A DNA stretch of 64,000 nt from Bryobacterales bacterium (GCA_003170295.1 PNAJ01000147.1:27700-91699), one strand, 5' to 3'. Counted from the stretch's first letter, positions 36,875 through 46,413 are shown. The notes: generated by a model from the sequence alone, not told the origin. Numbers and translations: made by a program.

Positions 36875-36902
36875 GAATTGATCCGGCTGAATTCGGCGGC
36901 CC

Positions 36903-38105
36903 CTATCCGGCGTGTGCCACTCGAGGCCTGCTTTCGACGCTCAGGCGTCGAGGGCGTTCGTCGGCTGCTCGCGGATCGAGAGGTAAAATGAGAGAAAACA
37001 TCGCGCCGTTTTTGCACGAAGTCGCCCACACTCGGCCCTTGTGAGCGGACGCCACCAGCTTGCAGATCGCAAGGCCTAGGCCTCCTCCGGAACGATCGTT
37101 GGGAGCGGTGGAAGAAGTGTATTGTTCGAAAATCGCATCCAACATAGTCGATGGGATTCCCGGTCCCGAGTCCGTAATGTCGATGCGATAACTGTTGGGT
37201 GACCCTGCTGGATTTTTGGGGCTTGATCGGTCAAAATCCCAGCAAACCGGATACCCATGAACCTGGATTTCTCCAAACCGCGGTGTGAACTTGCAGGCGT
37301 TTTCGAGGAGATTGATCAGGAGTTGTTCGATCTGTTGTGACTCCATGAAAACCGTCGTCGGCGGGGGACCGACGTGCGATACAACCAATAACTGTTTCTC
37401 CTGCACAAAGGCGTCCACTTCGTGCAAGGCGTTTTGAACGCAGCCTTCGATGTCTCCCGGTTCGAGCTGTACGGGCCTCTGAACACGACCTTCGATGCTC
37501 AATTCGAACATGCCCGAGCTGAGGCGAGCCAACCGTCTGCTGCTATTCTCCATGCGCTGCAGCAGTTCCCTCTGCTGCGGGTTCAACGGCCCCGCTTCCC
37601 CTTCCAGCAGGAGCCCGCAAATCCCTCGCAGGGACATAAGCGGCGTGTGAAGATCATGAAGAGCACGGGCCAGAAACTGAGTCCTTTCCTGATCGTACTC
37701 TTGCAGCCGCAAGTTAGCCTGCAGCAACTGTTGCAAGAGTTCGTCACGATCCGATCGGACCTGTTCCGCCTCCCTTTTGCTGACCCTGGACTCCCAGCGT
37801 TGCCGGAAGCTGTTGAGGAAGGCCTCAAACGCCGGCCGGGTAACAGGTTTCAGCAGCAGACAAACGGGCTTGCTCTGAATCTGCTCCCCAAAGGCGGTAA
37901 GATCCTTCGGATCTACCAGAAACAAGTGGTTCCAAGCCCCCGGCTTAGCAAACGGTGAAAGCTTCGAAGCGGGCTCAAAATCAAATATATAGAAATCTGC
38001 ATGGGCCAGCTTTTCGCTGGGCGCAAGACTACATAACCCGGAATTGACGACGACCGAAAGAAAGTCGCGCAACTTCGGATCCGCAGAAACTAAACAGATC
38101 TGCAT
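36903..38105 (-). CDS. Histidine kinase
   Basis: About 400 residues from ATG 38105; the frame extends to 38225 without good support. The N-terminal 120 residues look like a receiver-like or sensor domain (CLVSADPKLRDFLSVVVNSG), then a coiled coil (QLLQANLRLQEYDQERTQF), HDLHTPLMSLRG with the phosphoacceptor His, LLENACKF, DSGPGIPS and GGGLGLAICKL as the N and G boxes. There is no membrane segment, so it senses something in the cytoplasm. It is the probable partner of the NtrC-type regulator directly downstream. Confidence 0.88.
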   Translation of the reverse strand: MQICLVSADPKLRDFLSVVVNSGLCSLAPSEKLAHADFYIFDFEPASKLSPFAKPGAWNHLFLVDPKDLTAFGEQIQSKPVCLLLKPVTRPAFEAFLNSFRQRWESRVSKREAEQVRSDRDELLQQLLQANLRLQEYDQERTQFLARALHDLHTPLMSLRGICGLLLEGEAGPLNPQQRELLQRMENSSRRLARLSSGMFELSIEGRVQRPVQLEPGDIEGCVQNALHEVDAFVQEKQLLVVSHVGPPPTTVFMESQQIEQLLINLLENACKFTPRFGEIQVHGYPVCWDFDRSSPKNPAGSPNSYRIDITDSGPGIPSTMLDAIFEQYTSSTAPNDRSGGGLGLAICKLVASAHKGRVWATSCKNGAMFSLILPLDPRAADERPRRLSVESRPRVAHAG

Positions 38106-38659
38106 CCCCGACCTACCTTTATGCCCCAGTTTTCTCCGTATGCCCCGCCACGACCCACCGCACTGGTTCCTTTGGCTTTGCCACTTTGCCAGAAAATTAG
38201 GCCTAGATACGAATTTTGCAGACATTTTGCGACTGAGTGAAGGGGGGGATTAACACCACCCCCCGGGTGGGCAGGACCAAGTACTCTCAATCGTTAGTAA
38301 CGTGTATGTTATTACAACAATTGGTCTTTGCCTGGTTCTGCTGCCATCAGCGCCCCGTCGTCGGGTTGAGAAAGTCGTACGTACAGTGCACCTAAGCCCT
38401 GATCGATCGAGAATCAAAGGTGATAGATCGAGATTCGCCTTGGCGAATGCGTGCACGGAACTCGCGAAAATAGCAAGAGACCTTCCGCGAGACATTCTGC
38501 TCGAGATTAAGCCGCCCGCGGATTCCTTAATTCCCATGCATTGGGAATCTTGGCCCACGACTCTCCTCACTCTAGTGCCATTGACAAACCGGGACCGATT
38601 CGCCATGCTAGTTCTTTCGAGCACCTTTAGTGTGGATCATTTTGTTTCGGGGGCGTTGA
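38106..38659 (+). promoter_or_regulatory. Leader region upstream of the UpxY/NusG operon
   Basis: 554 bp between the divergent histidine kinase and the NusG-like gene. It holds CCACCC-CCC-GGGTGG at 38256-38270, two direct copies of GATNGATCGAGANTC (38401-38415 and 38422-38436, 21 bp apart), and the perfect inverted repeat ATTCGCC-TT-GGCGAAT at 38433-38448. A 144-codon frame (38302-38736) crosses it without recognisable motifs. Long leaders are usual targets of UpxY-type antiterminators. Confidence 0.5.
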
Positions 38660-39268
38660 ATGATTTTCCAGGATTTCGGACAAACCGTGAACGACCTCCG
38701 TCCCTGGTTCGCTCTTCGAGTCCGCTCGAAGCATGAGCAAGTCGCCTCTCTTCATCTTCGCAGTAGGGGCTATCAGGAGTTCTCCCCTTCCTACAAGGTT
38801 GAGCGCCAGTGGTCGGACCGGAAGAAGGAGACTGAGCAATCTCTGTTTCCGGGATACGTATTTTGCCGTCTTGACGCTCATGATCGTTTACCGGTTCTCA
38901 CCGTGCCCGGAGTAGTCGGCATCGTCGGTTTCGGAGACGGACCGATGAGTATACCCGAGGAAGAAGTTGGGCGAGTTCGGGCCATGTTACGCTCCGGCTT
39001 GGTGGTCATGCCTTGGCCGTTTCTAAAAGTCGGGCAAACGGTACTCATTGAGCACGGACCCCTTGCAGGAGTTGAGGGTATCCTTCAAGAGGTGAAGGGG
39101 AAATGCCGAATTGTCGTTTCCATCAACCTGCTCCAACGCTCCGTATCGAGTGAAATCGACAGGTCCTGGGTACGTCCGGTGAAGCCGTCCCTCTCAAGCG
39201 CAGTTCTGCATGGAAATGCTCGTCATGGTCGCGATCGGCATGTGCTAGACTCAGCGATGTCCAAATGA
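38660..39268 (+). CDS. UpxY/RfaH-type NusG paralogue (transcription antiterminator)
   Basis: 202 residues. The NGN domain has RPWFALRVRSKHEQVA, the aromatic-rich GYQEFSPSYKVERQW, SLFPGYVFCRLD and VPGVVGIVGFGDGP. The KOW domain follows with VLIEHGPLAGVEGILQEVKG. Such paralogues let RNA polymerase read through long capsule or EPS operons. Its ATGA overlaps the next gene, wza-like, so it heads the operon 38660-44150. Confidence 0.9.
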   Translation: MIFQDFGQTVNDLRPWFALRVRSKHEQVASLHLRSRGYQEFSPSYKVERQWSDRKKETEQSLFPGYVFCRLDAHDRLPVLTVPGVVGIVGFGDGPMSIPEEEVGRVRAMLRSGLVVMPWPFLKVGQTVLIEHGPLAGVEGILQEVKGKCRIVVSINLLQRSVSSEIDRSWVRPVKPSLSSAVLHGNARHGRDRHVLDSAMSK

Positions 39269-40254
39269 GACGCGGTCGCAAGTTTTTATTTTGCACACTG
39301 CTGGGAACCATCGCGATAGCCCAGCAGCTTCCGCCCACTCAACCGCAGCCTCAGCAAGTTCAATCAATCCGGCCCGACTACGTTCTTGGGCCGAACGATC
39401 AATTTATCATTCGAGCCCCCCAAGCCGACGAAATCAACGAACGACCGTTTCGGATCGATTCGGATGGCTTTATTACCCTGCCTCTGGTTGGCAAGGTCCG
39501 CGCCGCTGGTTTAACAGTTCAGGCTCTCGAGGCCGACCTTGTGGCTCGGCTCAAGGAATTCATCCGGGAGCCTCAAGTGATGATTTCCATGGTGCAATTC
39601 CGGAGCGAAACCGTCTTCTTCCTGGGAGCCTTTCGCTTTCCTGGAATCTACCCGATGCTGGGCCGGCGCACGCTGATTGAAATGTTGTCGAGCGTGGGAG
39701 GCCTGCAGCCTAACGCCGGCCGTCGAATCAGGGTCACCAGGCGTGCCGAATACGGCCCGATTCCCCTTCCCAATGCCGTGCAGAGCCCCGACGGAAAAAC
39801 CAGTACAGTTGAGATCAGCATAGAGAGTCTTACGCGAAACGTGAACCCGGATGAAGATATCGTTCTGAAGTCCTATGACCTTGTTAATGCGGAGCGGGCT
39901 GAACGAGTTTATGTGAGCGGAGAAGTGACCAAGGCAGCTGCCATCGAATTGGCTGAGCGCGAATCCATTTCGGTGGCTCAGGCCCTGACTGAGGCGGGCG
40001 GCTTTACCCAATTCGCCAGTCGTGATCACGTGCGCGTTCTTCGGCCAATTATGGGCACGACGATGCGCGCCGAGATCGACATCAACATGAAGCGGATATT
40101 CGAAGGGAAAGACATCGATTTCCCTTTGTTGCCGAACGATCTGCTTTACGTTCCCCGGGCATCGAAACGGGCTATCCTGACGCCGATCGGCGTGCAGATG
40201 CTTGCGTCGCTGCCTTATCTCCTGATTTCTCTAGCCGCCTCTGGAGCGATTTAG
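39265..40254 (+). CDS. Polysaccharide export protein (Wza family, SLBB domains)
   Basis: 329 residues. A signal-like N-terminus (FLFCTLLGTIAIAQQL) precedes DYVLGPNDQFIIRAPQADEI and GFITLPLVGKVRAAGLTVQA, the poly_export signature. SLBB repeats follow (VFFLGAFRFPGIYPMLGRRT and VYVSGEVTKAAAIELAERES), ending with a hydrophobic C-terminus (MLASLPYLLISLAASGAI). It would form the outer membrane EPS exit pore. The gene is coupled to the upstream UpxY gene. No lipobox Cys is visible at the usual position. Confidence 0.9.
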   Translation: MRRGRKFLFCTLLGTIAIAQQLPPTQPQPQQVQSIRPDYVLGPNDQFIIRAPQADEINERPFRIDSDGFITLPLVGKVRAAGLTVQALEADLVARLKEFIREPQVMISMVQFRSETVFFLGAFRFPGIYPMLGRRTLIEMLSSVGGLQPNAGRRIRVTRRAEYGPIPLPNAVQSPDGKTSTVEISIESLTRNVNPDEDIVLKSYDLVNAERAERVYVSGEVTKAAAIELAERESISVAQALTEAGGFTQFASRDHVRVLRPIMGTTMRAEIDINMKRIFEGKDIDFPLLPNDLLYVPRASKRAILTPIGVQMLASLPYLLISLAASGAI

Positions 40255-40295
40255 CATAAAGCACTACCCATGATTTTCAGAAAATACAACACTCG

Positions 40296-40943
40296 ATGAA
40301 ATCCCTCGTTAGGAATCGCCAAAGGTGGCTGGCGCAGGTCATGGTTGTCGTGTTGGCTTCTTTCCCGATTCTAAGGGCGCAGGAACCAGAGCGTGCAGCC
40401 CAAGTAATCCCTCTCCCGGCCGTGCAAAGCCTAAAGGTGATCCCCCTTGCTGGCAATCATTCGATGAATGACTTGGAGCGGCGCGTGATGGCCCCTCTGG
40501 TCGTTCAACTTCTCGATCAGAATTCCCGGCCGGTGGAAGGGGCGCAAATTGTATTCCGTTTTCCGTTGAAGGGACCCAGTGCGGAATTTGCGAATGGACA
40601 AGTCGCGCAGACCGTTAGGACCAACGCCGATGGGCAAGCCGCGGCGGTAGGTTGGATGGCGAACCGAGAAGTCGGAAGCTTTCAGGTCCACGTTACCGCC
40701 TCCCGCGGAAATGAATTGGGCGAGACCACGATCTCGATGTCGAATGTGACGCGGATTGTCGGCGACGGCGACGCTAAACACAAGAAGTGGTGGTCTTCAA
40801 AATGGGCCAAGATTGGAATCGTGGCCGGCGCTGCCGGAATCACCCTCGCCGTCGTACTGTTGACGCGTGGCGGAAGCAGCGCCAGCTCGAACACAACAGT
40901 GACGGCCGCTCCAGGTTCCCCTACGATCGGAGCTCCGCACTAG
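40296..40943 (+). CDS. Exported Ig-like protein with C-terminal membrane anchor
   Basis: 215 residues with an N-terminal signal (VMVVVLASFPILRA), an Ig-like (Big/bacterial Ig) domain in residues 50-150 (VVQLLDQNSRPVEGAQIVFR, TVRTNADGQAAAVGW, FQVHVTASRG), and a C-terminal helix IGIVAGAAGITLAVVLL. It lies between the Wza gene and two further exported proteins. I do not recognise a specific function; it may scaffold the export machinery or surface. Confidence 0.7.
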   Translation: MKSLVRNRQRWLAQVMVVVLASFPILRAQEPERAAQVIPLPAVQSLKVIPLAGNHSMNDLERRVMAPLVVQLLDQNSRPVEGAQIVFRFPLKGPSAEFANGQVAQTVRTNADGQAAAVGWMANREVGSFQVHVTASRGNELGETTISMSNVTRIVGDGDAKHKKWWSSKWAKIGIVAGAAGITLAVVLLTRGGSSASSNTTVTAAPGSPTIGAPH

Positions 40944-40947
40944 AGCC

Positions 40948-41949
40948 ATGCGTTCCGGATTCGTCCTTCTAATCGCCTTTGTCTCGCTGAGCTCATTGCA
41001 CGCCCAGCAAACTCCGCTGAGCGGCGTGATCGAGGGGTTCACCTTCGATTTCCCGACGAAAAGCGTGCGGCCCGTCATCGGCTCCCTGGGCTCCGCGACT
41101 CTCGGGCAACCGGCATTCCGTGGGCTTACCTATGGATCGGTCGCACCCCATCAGAGCTTCGCCTTGACCTTCGCCGTGACCTTCCATGACGAACATTGCG
41201 CGCTTCTCTCTGGCTTAGGTTCTTCACAAACGACGCAGGTTCGAGTTCCTGGATCGTTTGCCGTTCCGGAAGGTGTAGCTTGGTCGGGCGATGGTGCGAC
41301 GGCGGTCCTTTATTCCCGAACGGGCAACTGGATTCAAACGATCTCCGGACTACCCTCTGCTGTGAATGCGGGGGCTTCGATCAGCGTCGCCTCGTTGGGA
41401 GGTTCCCTCTCAGCGGCGGCAACCGATCTTCACGGCGGCCGCGTCGTCATCGGAATCACCGGCGCTGCCGCTGGTGTTTATCAGATCGCAAATGGCGCAA
41501 ACTTCGTCCCACTCCTGCCTGTCTTGCAGCCGATAGCGCTCGCCTTCAGCGAGGATGGCGGAACGCTTTACGTCCTCGATGGGGCCACCAACCAGCTATT
41601 CGCGCAGAACGTCGCCGATTTAAGTTACCAGTCCTGGCCGCTGAACGGACTCGTGGATCCCATCGCCATCAGAGCCGCGCACGACTCGGAAAATCGGGCC
41701 GTCGTGTACGTAGCCGGACGCAACGATCGATTGCTCCAGGCCTATGATTCATCCACCCACCAGGTGCTCGCCAGCGTGCCGCTCAATTTTCCGCCCAACG
41801 TGATTGAGCCCTTGGGAATTGGCAGCTTTTTGCTGGCGTCGCGGACCACCAGCGACGATATACTCTGGTCCTTCAGGAACACGCCGCAGCCGCTCGTGTA
41901 TTTTGTGCCGGCAATGCCCGTGCGGTCAGAGGAGAACCATCGTAAATGA
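40948..41949 (+). CDS. Secreted beta-propeller-like protein
   Basis: 333 residues with a signal peptide (FVLLIAFVSLSSLHA). Four to six short repeats of the YVTN/WD40-like kind are visible (VAWSGDGATAVLYSRTGNW, ALAFSEDGGTLYVLDGATNQ, NRAVVYVAGRNDRLLQAYDS). Its ATGA overlaps the next gene. It may be a surface or cell-envelope binding protein. Substrate unknown. Confidence 0.68.
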   Translation: MRSGFVLLIAFVSLSSLHAQQTPLSGVIEGFTFDFPTKSVRPVIGSLGSATLGQPAFRGLTYGSVAPHQSFALTFAVTFHDEHCALLSGLGSSQTTQVRVPGSFAVPEGVAWSGDGATAVLYSRTGNWIQTISGLPSAVNAGASISVASLGGSLSAAATDLHGGRVVIGITGAAAGVYQIANGANFVPLLPVLQPIALAFSEDGGTLYVLDGATNQLFAQNVADLSYQSWPLNGLVDPIAIRAAHDSENRAVVYVAGRNDRLLQAYDSSTHQVLASVPLNFPPNVIEPLGIGSFLLASRTTSDDILWSFRNTPQPLVYFVPAMPVRSEENHRK

Positions 41950-44150
41950 GTTCGATCCTGATCGGCGGAATCATCCTTCTCTCGACCGCGCTCGCTACGC
42001 TTGCTTCCGCTCAGACGGTTCCGTTTCAACTTCTGGCAACCCAGGGAAACAACGCCGCGATCATTCAGAACGGCTCGGGGCTGGCGTTGACTACTCAGAT
42101 CGGGCAAGCTCAGACAGTTCAGATTAAGGCTACTTACACGGGAACCGGTCAGGCGCTGATTCCAACGCAGCCTCTCGTCGTCGGTTCCACCGCGTTTACA
42201 GCCAGCTTTGCTGCCACCCCGCCAGTGACGCTCACCCCCGGCGGCAGCATTTCGTTCACGATTCAGTTCCTGCCCACGACGGCCGCTCTGAGCACTGCGC
42301 AAATGAGTCTGCTATTCGTTGAGACTGTCCCGGCGACTGTGGCGGGTGGCTCGCCGACGACTACCTCCAGCGCGATCAATATCTTGCTTCAAGGTACCGC
42401 GCCGTCTTTCGTCTTGAGCTACATCCTGCAGTCGACTCAAAACACCGTGTCTCTGCCGCCCGGCGGAACCCTCACCTTCCCCTCCACGCCGATCAATACC
42501 ACGGCGCAAGCTGCATTCAATATCAGCAATACCGGAAGCGGAGCAGGCACCGTCACCGACATTTCGATCACTGGCAATGCGTTCAGCATCACAGGTCTGC
42601 CGTTATTTCCGCAGACGGTAACCGGGGGGCTGACTCTGCAGGTGCAGGTCCTTTATAAGCCGACTGCTGTGACGTCCGACACCGGACAGATCCAAGTCAC
42701 CTTCGGCACGGGCGCTCCTGTGACAATCAACCTCCAGGGCAGCGGCAGTTCGCCCAGCCTGACCTATCAGCTTCTCCAATCCGGCACGCCAACGACGATC
42801 GCCCCGGGCGGCACCGTCCCTTTCCCTGATACGAACCTGGGAACAACCAGCAGTGTGGTGATCCGGGTCCTCAACACCGGGAACGCATCGGGAACAGTGT
42901 CCTCGATCAATCTCAGCGGCCAGGGATTCCAGTTGAGCAATCAGCCGGCGCTGCCGCAGACTCTGGCCCCCAACGCGAGTATCACGTTTACGGTGACCTT
43001 CGCGCCCACCCAGGCTGGAACTATCACTGGCAGCCTGTTTATTAATTCCGACACACTTGTGCTTTCCGGAGTGGGCTTGGGACCGCAGTTGTCGTTTTCC
43101 TACGTGTCAGGCGGGACGACGGTCACACTCAGCTCGGCCAATCCTTCGGTGATTTTCAGCCCTGTGACGATCAGCCAGTCCGCGCAGGTGAGTCTCGATG
43201 TTAAAAACACCGGAACGCTTCAGGCGATCATTTCCAACATCGGGATCGGACAGACGAATGGCCCTTATTCGCTCTCAGGACTTCCGCCCCTCCCTGTGAC
43301 CCTTGCTCCCAAAGCGGATTTTCATCTCACGATAACTTTCAAACCGACCGCTGTGGGATTCTCAAACGGGACGCTCCTTCTGGATACCACCACCATCGCC
43401 TTAGTCGGCTCCGGCACCCAGCCGCCGTCTCTTCCCGCGTATACCATTGGCGGTGCGAGCGGAACCGTGGCGGCAGGTTCTCAACCCAGCATCACCCTGA
43501 CGCTTGCCAGCGGTTACCCGGTAGCGCTTTCCGGCGTGCTCACGGCGGCCGTTTCCGGCAATCTGCCCGCGGATCCCTCCGTTCTATTCGCCACCGGCGG
43601 GCTCGCGGTTCCATTTGTGATTCCGGCCAACACTACCAGCGCCGTTTTTGGCACCCAGGGGACTCAGATTGGATTGCAAACGGGAACCGTCGCCGGAACG
43701 ATCACCCTCACGCCCTCCTTCGCAACCCAGCCCGGCGGCGTGGACGTGACTCCGACTGGACCTGCAACATTGCAGTTAACGATAGCTCCCGCGGCTCCGA
43801 CGCTGATAGCCATTCAGTTGACCGGCCAAACCACCAATGGGTTCACGATCTCGGTGACCGGTTTTACCACTACCCGCACTCTCAATTCCTGGAACGTGCA
43901 GTTTACGCCTGCCGCTGGTTTTACCATGCCCGTGACCCAGTTCACCATCGACGTGCAGCAAATCTCAACCGTCTGGTTCCAGGGCACAGCCTCCCGTGCA
44001 TTTGGCGGCCAGTTCACGCTGAGCATCCCCTTCACCTTCCAGGGAACGGTGCCAACGGGGCAGACCGTACTGAGGAGCATCGCTTCCGTTTCCGTCACTT
44101 TGACAAACGGAGTTGGGACTTCAAACTCCATCCAAGTCAAAGCGCAGTAG
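41946..44150 (+). CDS. Secreted choice-of-anchor D/ASH-type repeat protein
   Basis: 734 residues. After the signal peptide (ILIGGIILLSTALATLASA) at least four repeats of about 100 residues follow, each with the pattern FNISNTGSGAGTVTDISITG, LPLFPQTV, FKPT (VLYKPTAVTSDTGQIQVTF, VTFAPTQAGTITGSLFINSD, ITFKPTAVGFSNGTLLLDTT), typical of ASH or abnormal-spindle-like domains used in extracellular proteins. It ends an operon with UpxY, Wza and two exported proteins. A tandem hairpin element follows at 44198. Confidence 0.78.
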   Translation: MSSILIGGIILLSTALATLASAQTVPFQLLATQGNNAAIIQNGSGLALTTQIGQAQTVQIKATYTGTGQALIPTQPLVVGSTAFTASFAATPPVTLTPGGSISFTIQFLPTTAALSTAQMSLLFVETVPATVAGGSPTTTSSAINILLQGTAPSFVLSYILQSTQNTVSLPPGGTLTFPSTPINTTAQAAFNISNTGSGAGTVTDISITGNAFSITGLPLFPQTVTGGLTLQVQVLYKPTAVTSDTGQIQVTFGTGAPVTINLQGSGSSPSLTYQLLQSGTPTTIAPGGTVPFPDTNLGTTSSVVIRVLNTGNASGTVSSINLSGQGFQLSNQPALPQTLAPNASITFTVTFAPTQAGTITGSLFINSDTLVLSGVGLGPQLSFSYVSGGTTVTLSSANPSVIFSPVTISQSAQVSLDVKNTGTLQAIISNIGIGQTNGPYSLSGLPPLPVTLAPKADFHLTITFKPTAVGFSNGTLLLDTTTIALVGSGTQPPSLPAYTIGGASGTVAAGSQPSITLTLASGYPVALSGVLTAAVSGNLPADPSVLFATGGLAVPFVIPANTTSAVFGTQGTQIGLQTGTVAGTITLTPSFATQPGGVDVTPTGPATLQLTIAPAAPTLIAIQLTGQTTNGFTISVTGFTTTRTLNSWNVQFTPAAGFTMPVTQFTIDVQQISTVWFQGTASRAFGGQFTLSIPFTFQGTVPTGQTVLRSIASVSVTLTNGVGTSNSIQVKAQ

Positions 44151-44187
44151 TAAGCTGTCCAAGCTGCACCAAAATCGCTGGGACACC
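44148..44187. repeat. Possible mobile-element end remnant
   Basis: TAGTAAGCTGTCC at 44148-44160 pairs imperfectly with GCTGGGACA at 44177-44185. Its reverse strand has TGTCCCAGCGATTTTG, nearly identical to TGTCCCAGCGATTCTG at 60749-60764, where it is fused to TAGTAAGC. No transposase is visible. Confidence 0.4.
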
Positions 44188-44197
44188 GCCCCTCATT

Positions 44198-44239
44198 GTG
44201 GCGCGGACCCCCTGGTCCGCAGCCGGCCCCCCGGCCAGC
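44198..44239. repeat. REP-like double hairpin element, copy 1
   Basis: GCGGACC-CCCT-GGTCCGC (44203-44220) followed by GCCGG-CCCC-CCGGC (44222-44235), 48 bp after the stop of the ASH-repeat gene. A related element lies at 56617-56659 in the opposite orientation. It could act as a terminator-like structure, though no T-run follows. Confidence 0.7.
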
Positions 44240-44363
44240 TCCTCCGCGTTTGCAATTTCCGGCAAGGCTTGTGGAGCACTCCTCCAGGCGTGCCGTGTCG
44301 ACGTATCTCGGAGCCAGTAGTTGACTCTGCTATCCTGCGTTGTAAGCGCCTGGCTGTCAGCCT

Positions 44364-45794
44364 ATGTTCATTAGGATTCGGGTCCCATCGAATTTAGCGC
44401 CGCGAAAGACCCGTGGAGCCTCCGCTGCGTACCCCTTCCGGCCAACTTCGCTGCTCGCCTCCCTTGGCGTACACTGCATCGTCATCGCCTGTCTTCTTTC
44501 CGCGTCGCCTCCCGGCGGAGCGTCTCGCAGGCCCATCATGGACGAATTAGTCCAGCCAAAAACGCACAAAATCATCATCTATGATTTTCGTAAAAAACCA
44601 CCGCAGGTAGAGCCCCTGAAACAGGTAGGCAAGTTTCCACGGCCGCGGGGAGCGGAGTTGTCTCAACAGGCCGTGATCGCGACATCTCCGAAACCAAAAT
44701 CGAAGCAGCAAATGATCTGGATTCCGACCCCAAATATCCAGATCCAACGCGACGTTCCGTTGCCGGATCTGATTGCCAGGATGAAAACGGTACTTCCTTC
44801 TTTGCCAACGATACCCAAAGCAAAGCCTGAGGAACCTCCCAAACCACCCAAACCGGTTCATACCTTTGTGCCTCCACCAGCCGCTCGCCAGCCGAAACTG
44901 CCCGTCCCCGTCGAGGTTTCCGAATCGCCCGCGCCGCCATCGATCGGATCTCCGCCGATGCCAACCCCACTACCGCCCGGAGCAGGAATCCCGTCGATGC
45001 TCCAAGGCTTGGCGCTTCCAACTTCGGTTGCGCCGGCTGCTCCCGTACCAAGCGCCGGGAATGCAAGAGCTGACATCGCCATCGCCAGTCTCCATCCGTC
45101 GGAAAACGCCAATACCGCTGTACCCGACGGCGGACGCCCGGGCCGTTTCTCGAAGGCTCCGGAAACCGGCACGCCAGCGAGTGGCGATATCGGCAATTCT
45201 GGAGCCGTCACCGTCCCGAATCTGACCGTCCGTGAGGACAAAAACAAACCCGTGAGAATTCTCCCGGACCCAATCCGCACGAAGGCGGTTCTGTACAGTG
45301 AGAGGGTGCGGAGCATCCCAATTTCGACCCTATCCGTGCCCTTGCGAGCCTCGTCCCGCACCATCCCGAGGGCCGTCGATGCACGATTCCAAGGCCGCAA
45401 TGTCTACACCATGGTCGTGCCCATCGAGAATTTACCCGCCTATGCCGGAGACTGGATCGTCTGGTTTGCAGAACGGCAGTCTGAGCCTGGAGCTACGCCC
45501 CTGATACGCGCGCCGCTTCCCTATCGAAAGATGGAGCCCGCCGATCAGGCACCATCGGGCAGTTCCGGGCAGGCGCGGGTTCAGATTTCGGCGATCTTGA
45601 CTAAGGAGGGCCGGCTTGGCAAACTCGCCATTCTCCTGCGACCTCCTACGATGACCGAGCAAGAGGTGATTCAGGATCTGGAGTCCTGGGAGTTTAAGCC
45701 AGCGACGCGTGATGGAGTTCCCGTGGACGTGGAGGTTGTCATCGAGATTCCGTTCAATCTGTCGACCGCCATTGCGAAGCGAGCCCAGCCCTAG
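44364..45794 (+). CDS. TonB-like envelope protein
   Basis: 476 residues with one N-terminal membrane segment (LLASLGVHCIVIACLLSAS), then a long Pro-rich linker (KPEEPPKPPKPVHTFVPPPA, SPPMPTPLPPGAGIPSML), and a C-terminal TonB-like domain (VQISAILTKEGRLGKLAILL, VIQDLESWEFKPATRDGVPV, DVEVVIEIPF). It would span the periplasm and pass energy to outer membrane receptors such as the one at 52338-56063. Its stop directly abuts the next GTG start. Confidence 0.78.
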   Translation: MFIRIRVPSNLAPRKTRGASAAYPFRPTSLLASLGVHCIVIACLLSASPPGGASRRPIMDELVQPKTHKIIIYDFRKKPPQVEPLKQVGKFPRPRGAELSQQAVIATSPKPKSKQQMIWIPTPNIQIQRDVPLPDLIARMKTVLPSLPTIPKAKPEEPPKPPKPVHTFVPPPAARQPKLPVPVEVSESPAPPSIGSPPMPTPLPPGAGIPSMLQGLALPTSVAPAAPVPSAGNARADIAIASLHPSENANTAVPDGGRPGRFSKAPETGTPASGDIGNSGAVTVPNLTVREDKNKPVRILPDPIRTKAVLYSERVRSIPISTLSVPLRASSRTIPRAVDARFQGRNVYTMVVPIENLPAYAGDWIVWFAERQSEPGATPLIRAPLPYRKMEPADQAPSGSSGQARVQISAILTKEGRLGKLAILLRPPTMTEQEVIQDLESWEFKPATRDGVPVDVEVVIEIPFNLSTAIAKRAQP

Positions 45795-46355
45795 GTGGCT
45801 TCCACAACCACTCATTTCATCGTTGGCGCGGCGCTGGCCTTGCCCGCGCTCAAATCTCGCCGGTTAACCGCGCTCCTCCCCGGATGGGCTCTGCCGATCA
45901 GCGCCGGACTCCTCGCCATGGTTCCGGATCTCGATCTCGCGGGCAGGCGGCTTTTCGGCATCCGGCCTTCCAGCCTTCTCTCGCACCGCGGGCTATTCCA
46001 CTCTCCTTTTTTCCTCATCCTGCTGGCCGCCGTGCTTGCGCTCATCGTCGCACGCGGTGCTTCACGAAAAACGTTCGCATACCTGTGGCTCCTGTGGGCC
46101 GGATGCATGCTGACGCACCCGCTGCTCGATGCGCTGACCGACGGGGGGCGAGGCGTAATGCTCCTGATACCATTCGCGCGCACCCGGCTGTACCTTCCCT
46201 GGCGGCCGATTCACACACCGGATGGGTCCGTGCGCCTCTTCGCGCGAGCATTCCTGATCCGCTCCTCCGAGATCCCATTCTGTGCAGCGGCCATTGTCGC
46301 TGGCGTTTCAGGACTGCTCTTGCGGAAGAGGACTCAGTTCAAAAAATCGCTTTAA
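45795..46355 (+). CDS. YdjM/LexA-binding inner-membrane metal-dependent hydrolase-like protein
   Basis: 186 residues, GTG start immediately after the previous stop. MASTTTHFIVGAALALPALK, MVPDLDL, LSHRGLFHSP and CMLTHPLLDALTDGG carry the His/Asp pattern of the DUF457/YdjM family, with about four membrane helices. The function is not well known; a membrane hydrolase is assumed. Its last 50 bp are copied, almost perfectly, at 47521-47570. Confidence 0.82.
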   Translation: MASTTTHFIVGAALALPALKSRRLTALLPGWALPISAGLLAMVPDLDLAGRRLFGIRPSSLLSHRGLFHSPFFLILLAAVLALIVARGASRKTFAYLWLLWAGCMLTHPLLDALTDGGRGVMLLIPFARTRLYLPWRPIHTPDGSVRLFARAFLIRSSEIPFCAAAIVAGVSGLLLRKRTQFKKSL

Positions 46356-46360
46356 CCTCA
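46284..46360 (+). repeat. Source copy of the direct repeat flanking the PEP-CTERM gene
   Basis: The 3' end of the YdjM-like gene plus five bases. Positions 46311-46360 match 47521-47570 with one mismatch, and similarity continues upstream to about 46284 against 47494. Period is 1210 bp. Confidence 0.92.
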
Positions 46361-46413
46361 ACGTACTATTACCCACCGAGAGTCAAAATGATTCTTGTCA
46401 CACTTTCATTGTC

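Noticed and set aside
38302..38736. 144-codon + strand ORF in the UpxY leader
   Set aside because: No family resemblance, no ribosome site, and it overlaps the UpxY start out of frame; treated as leader, though not excluded.
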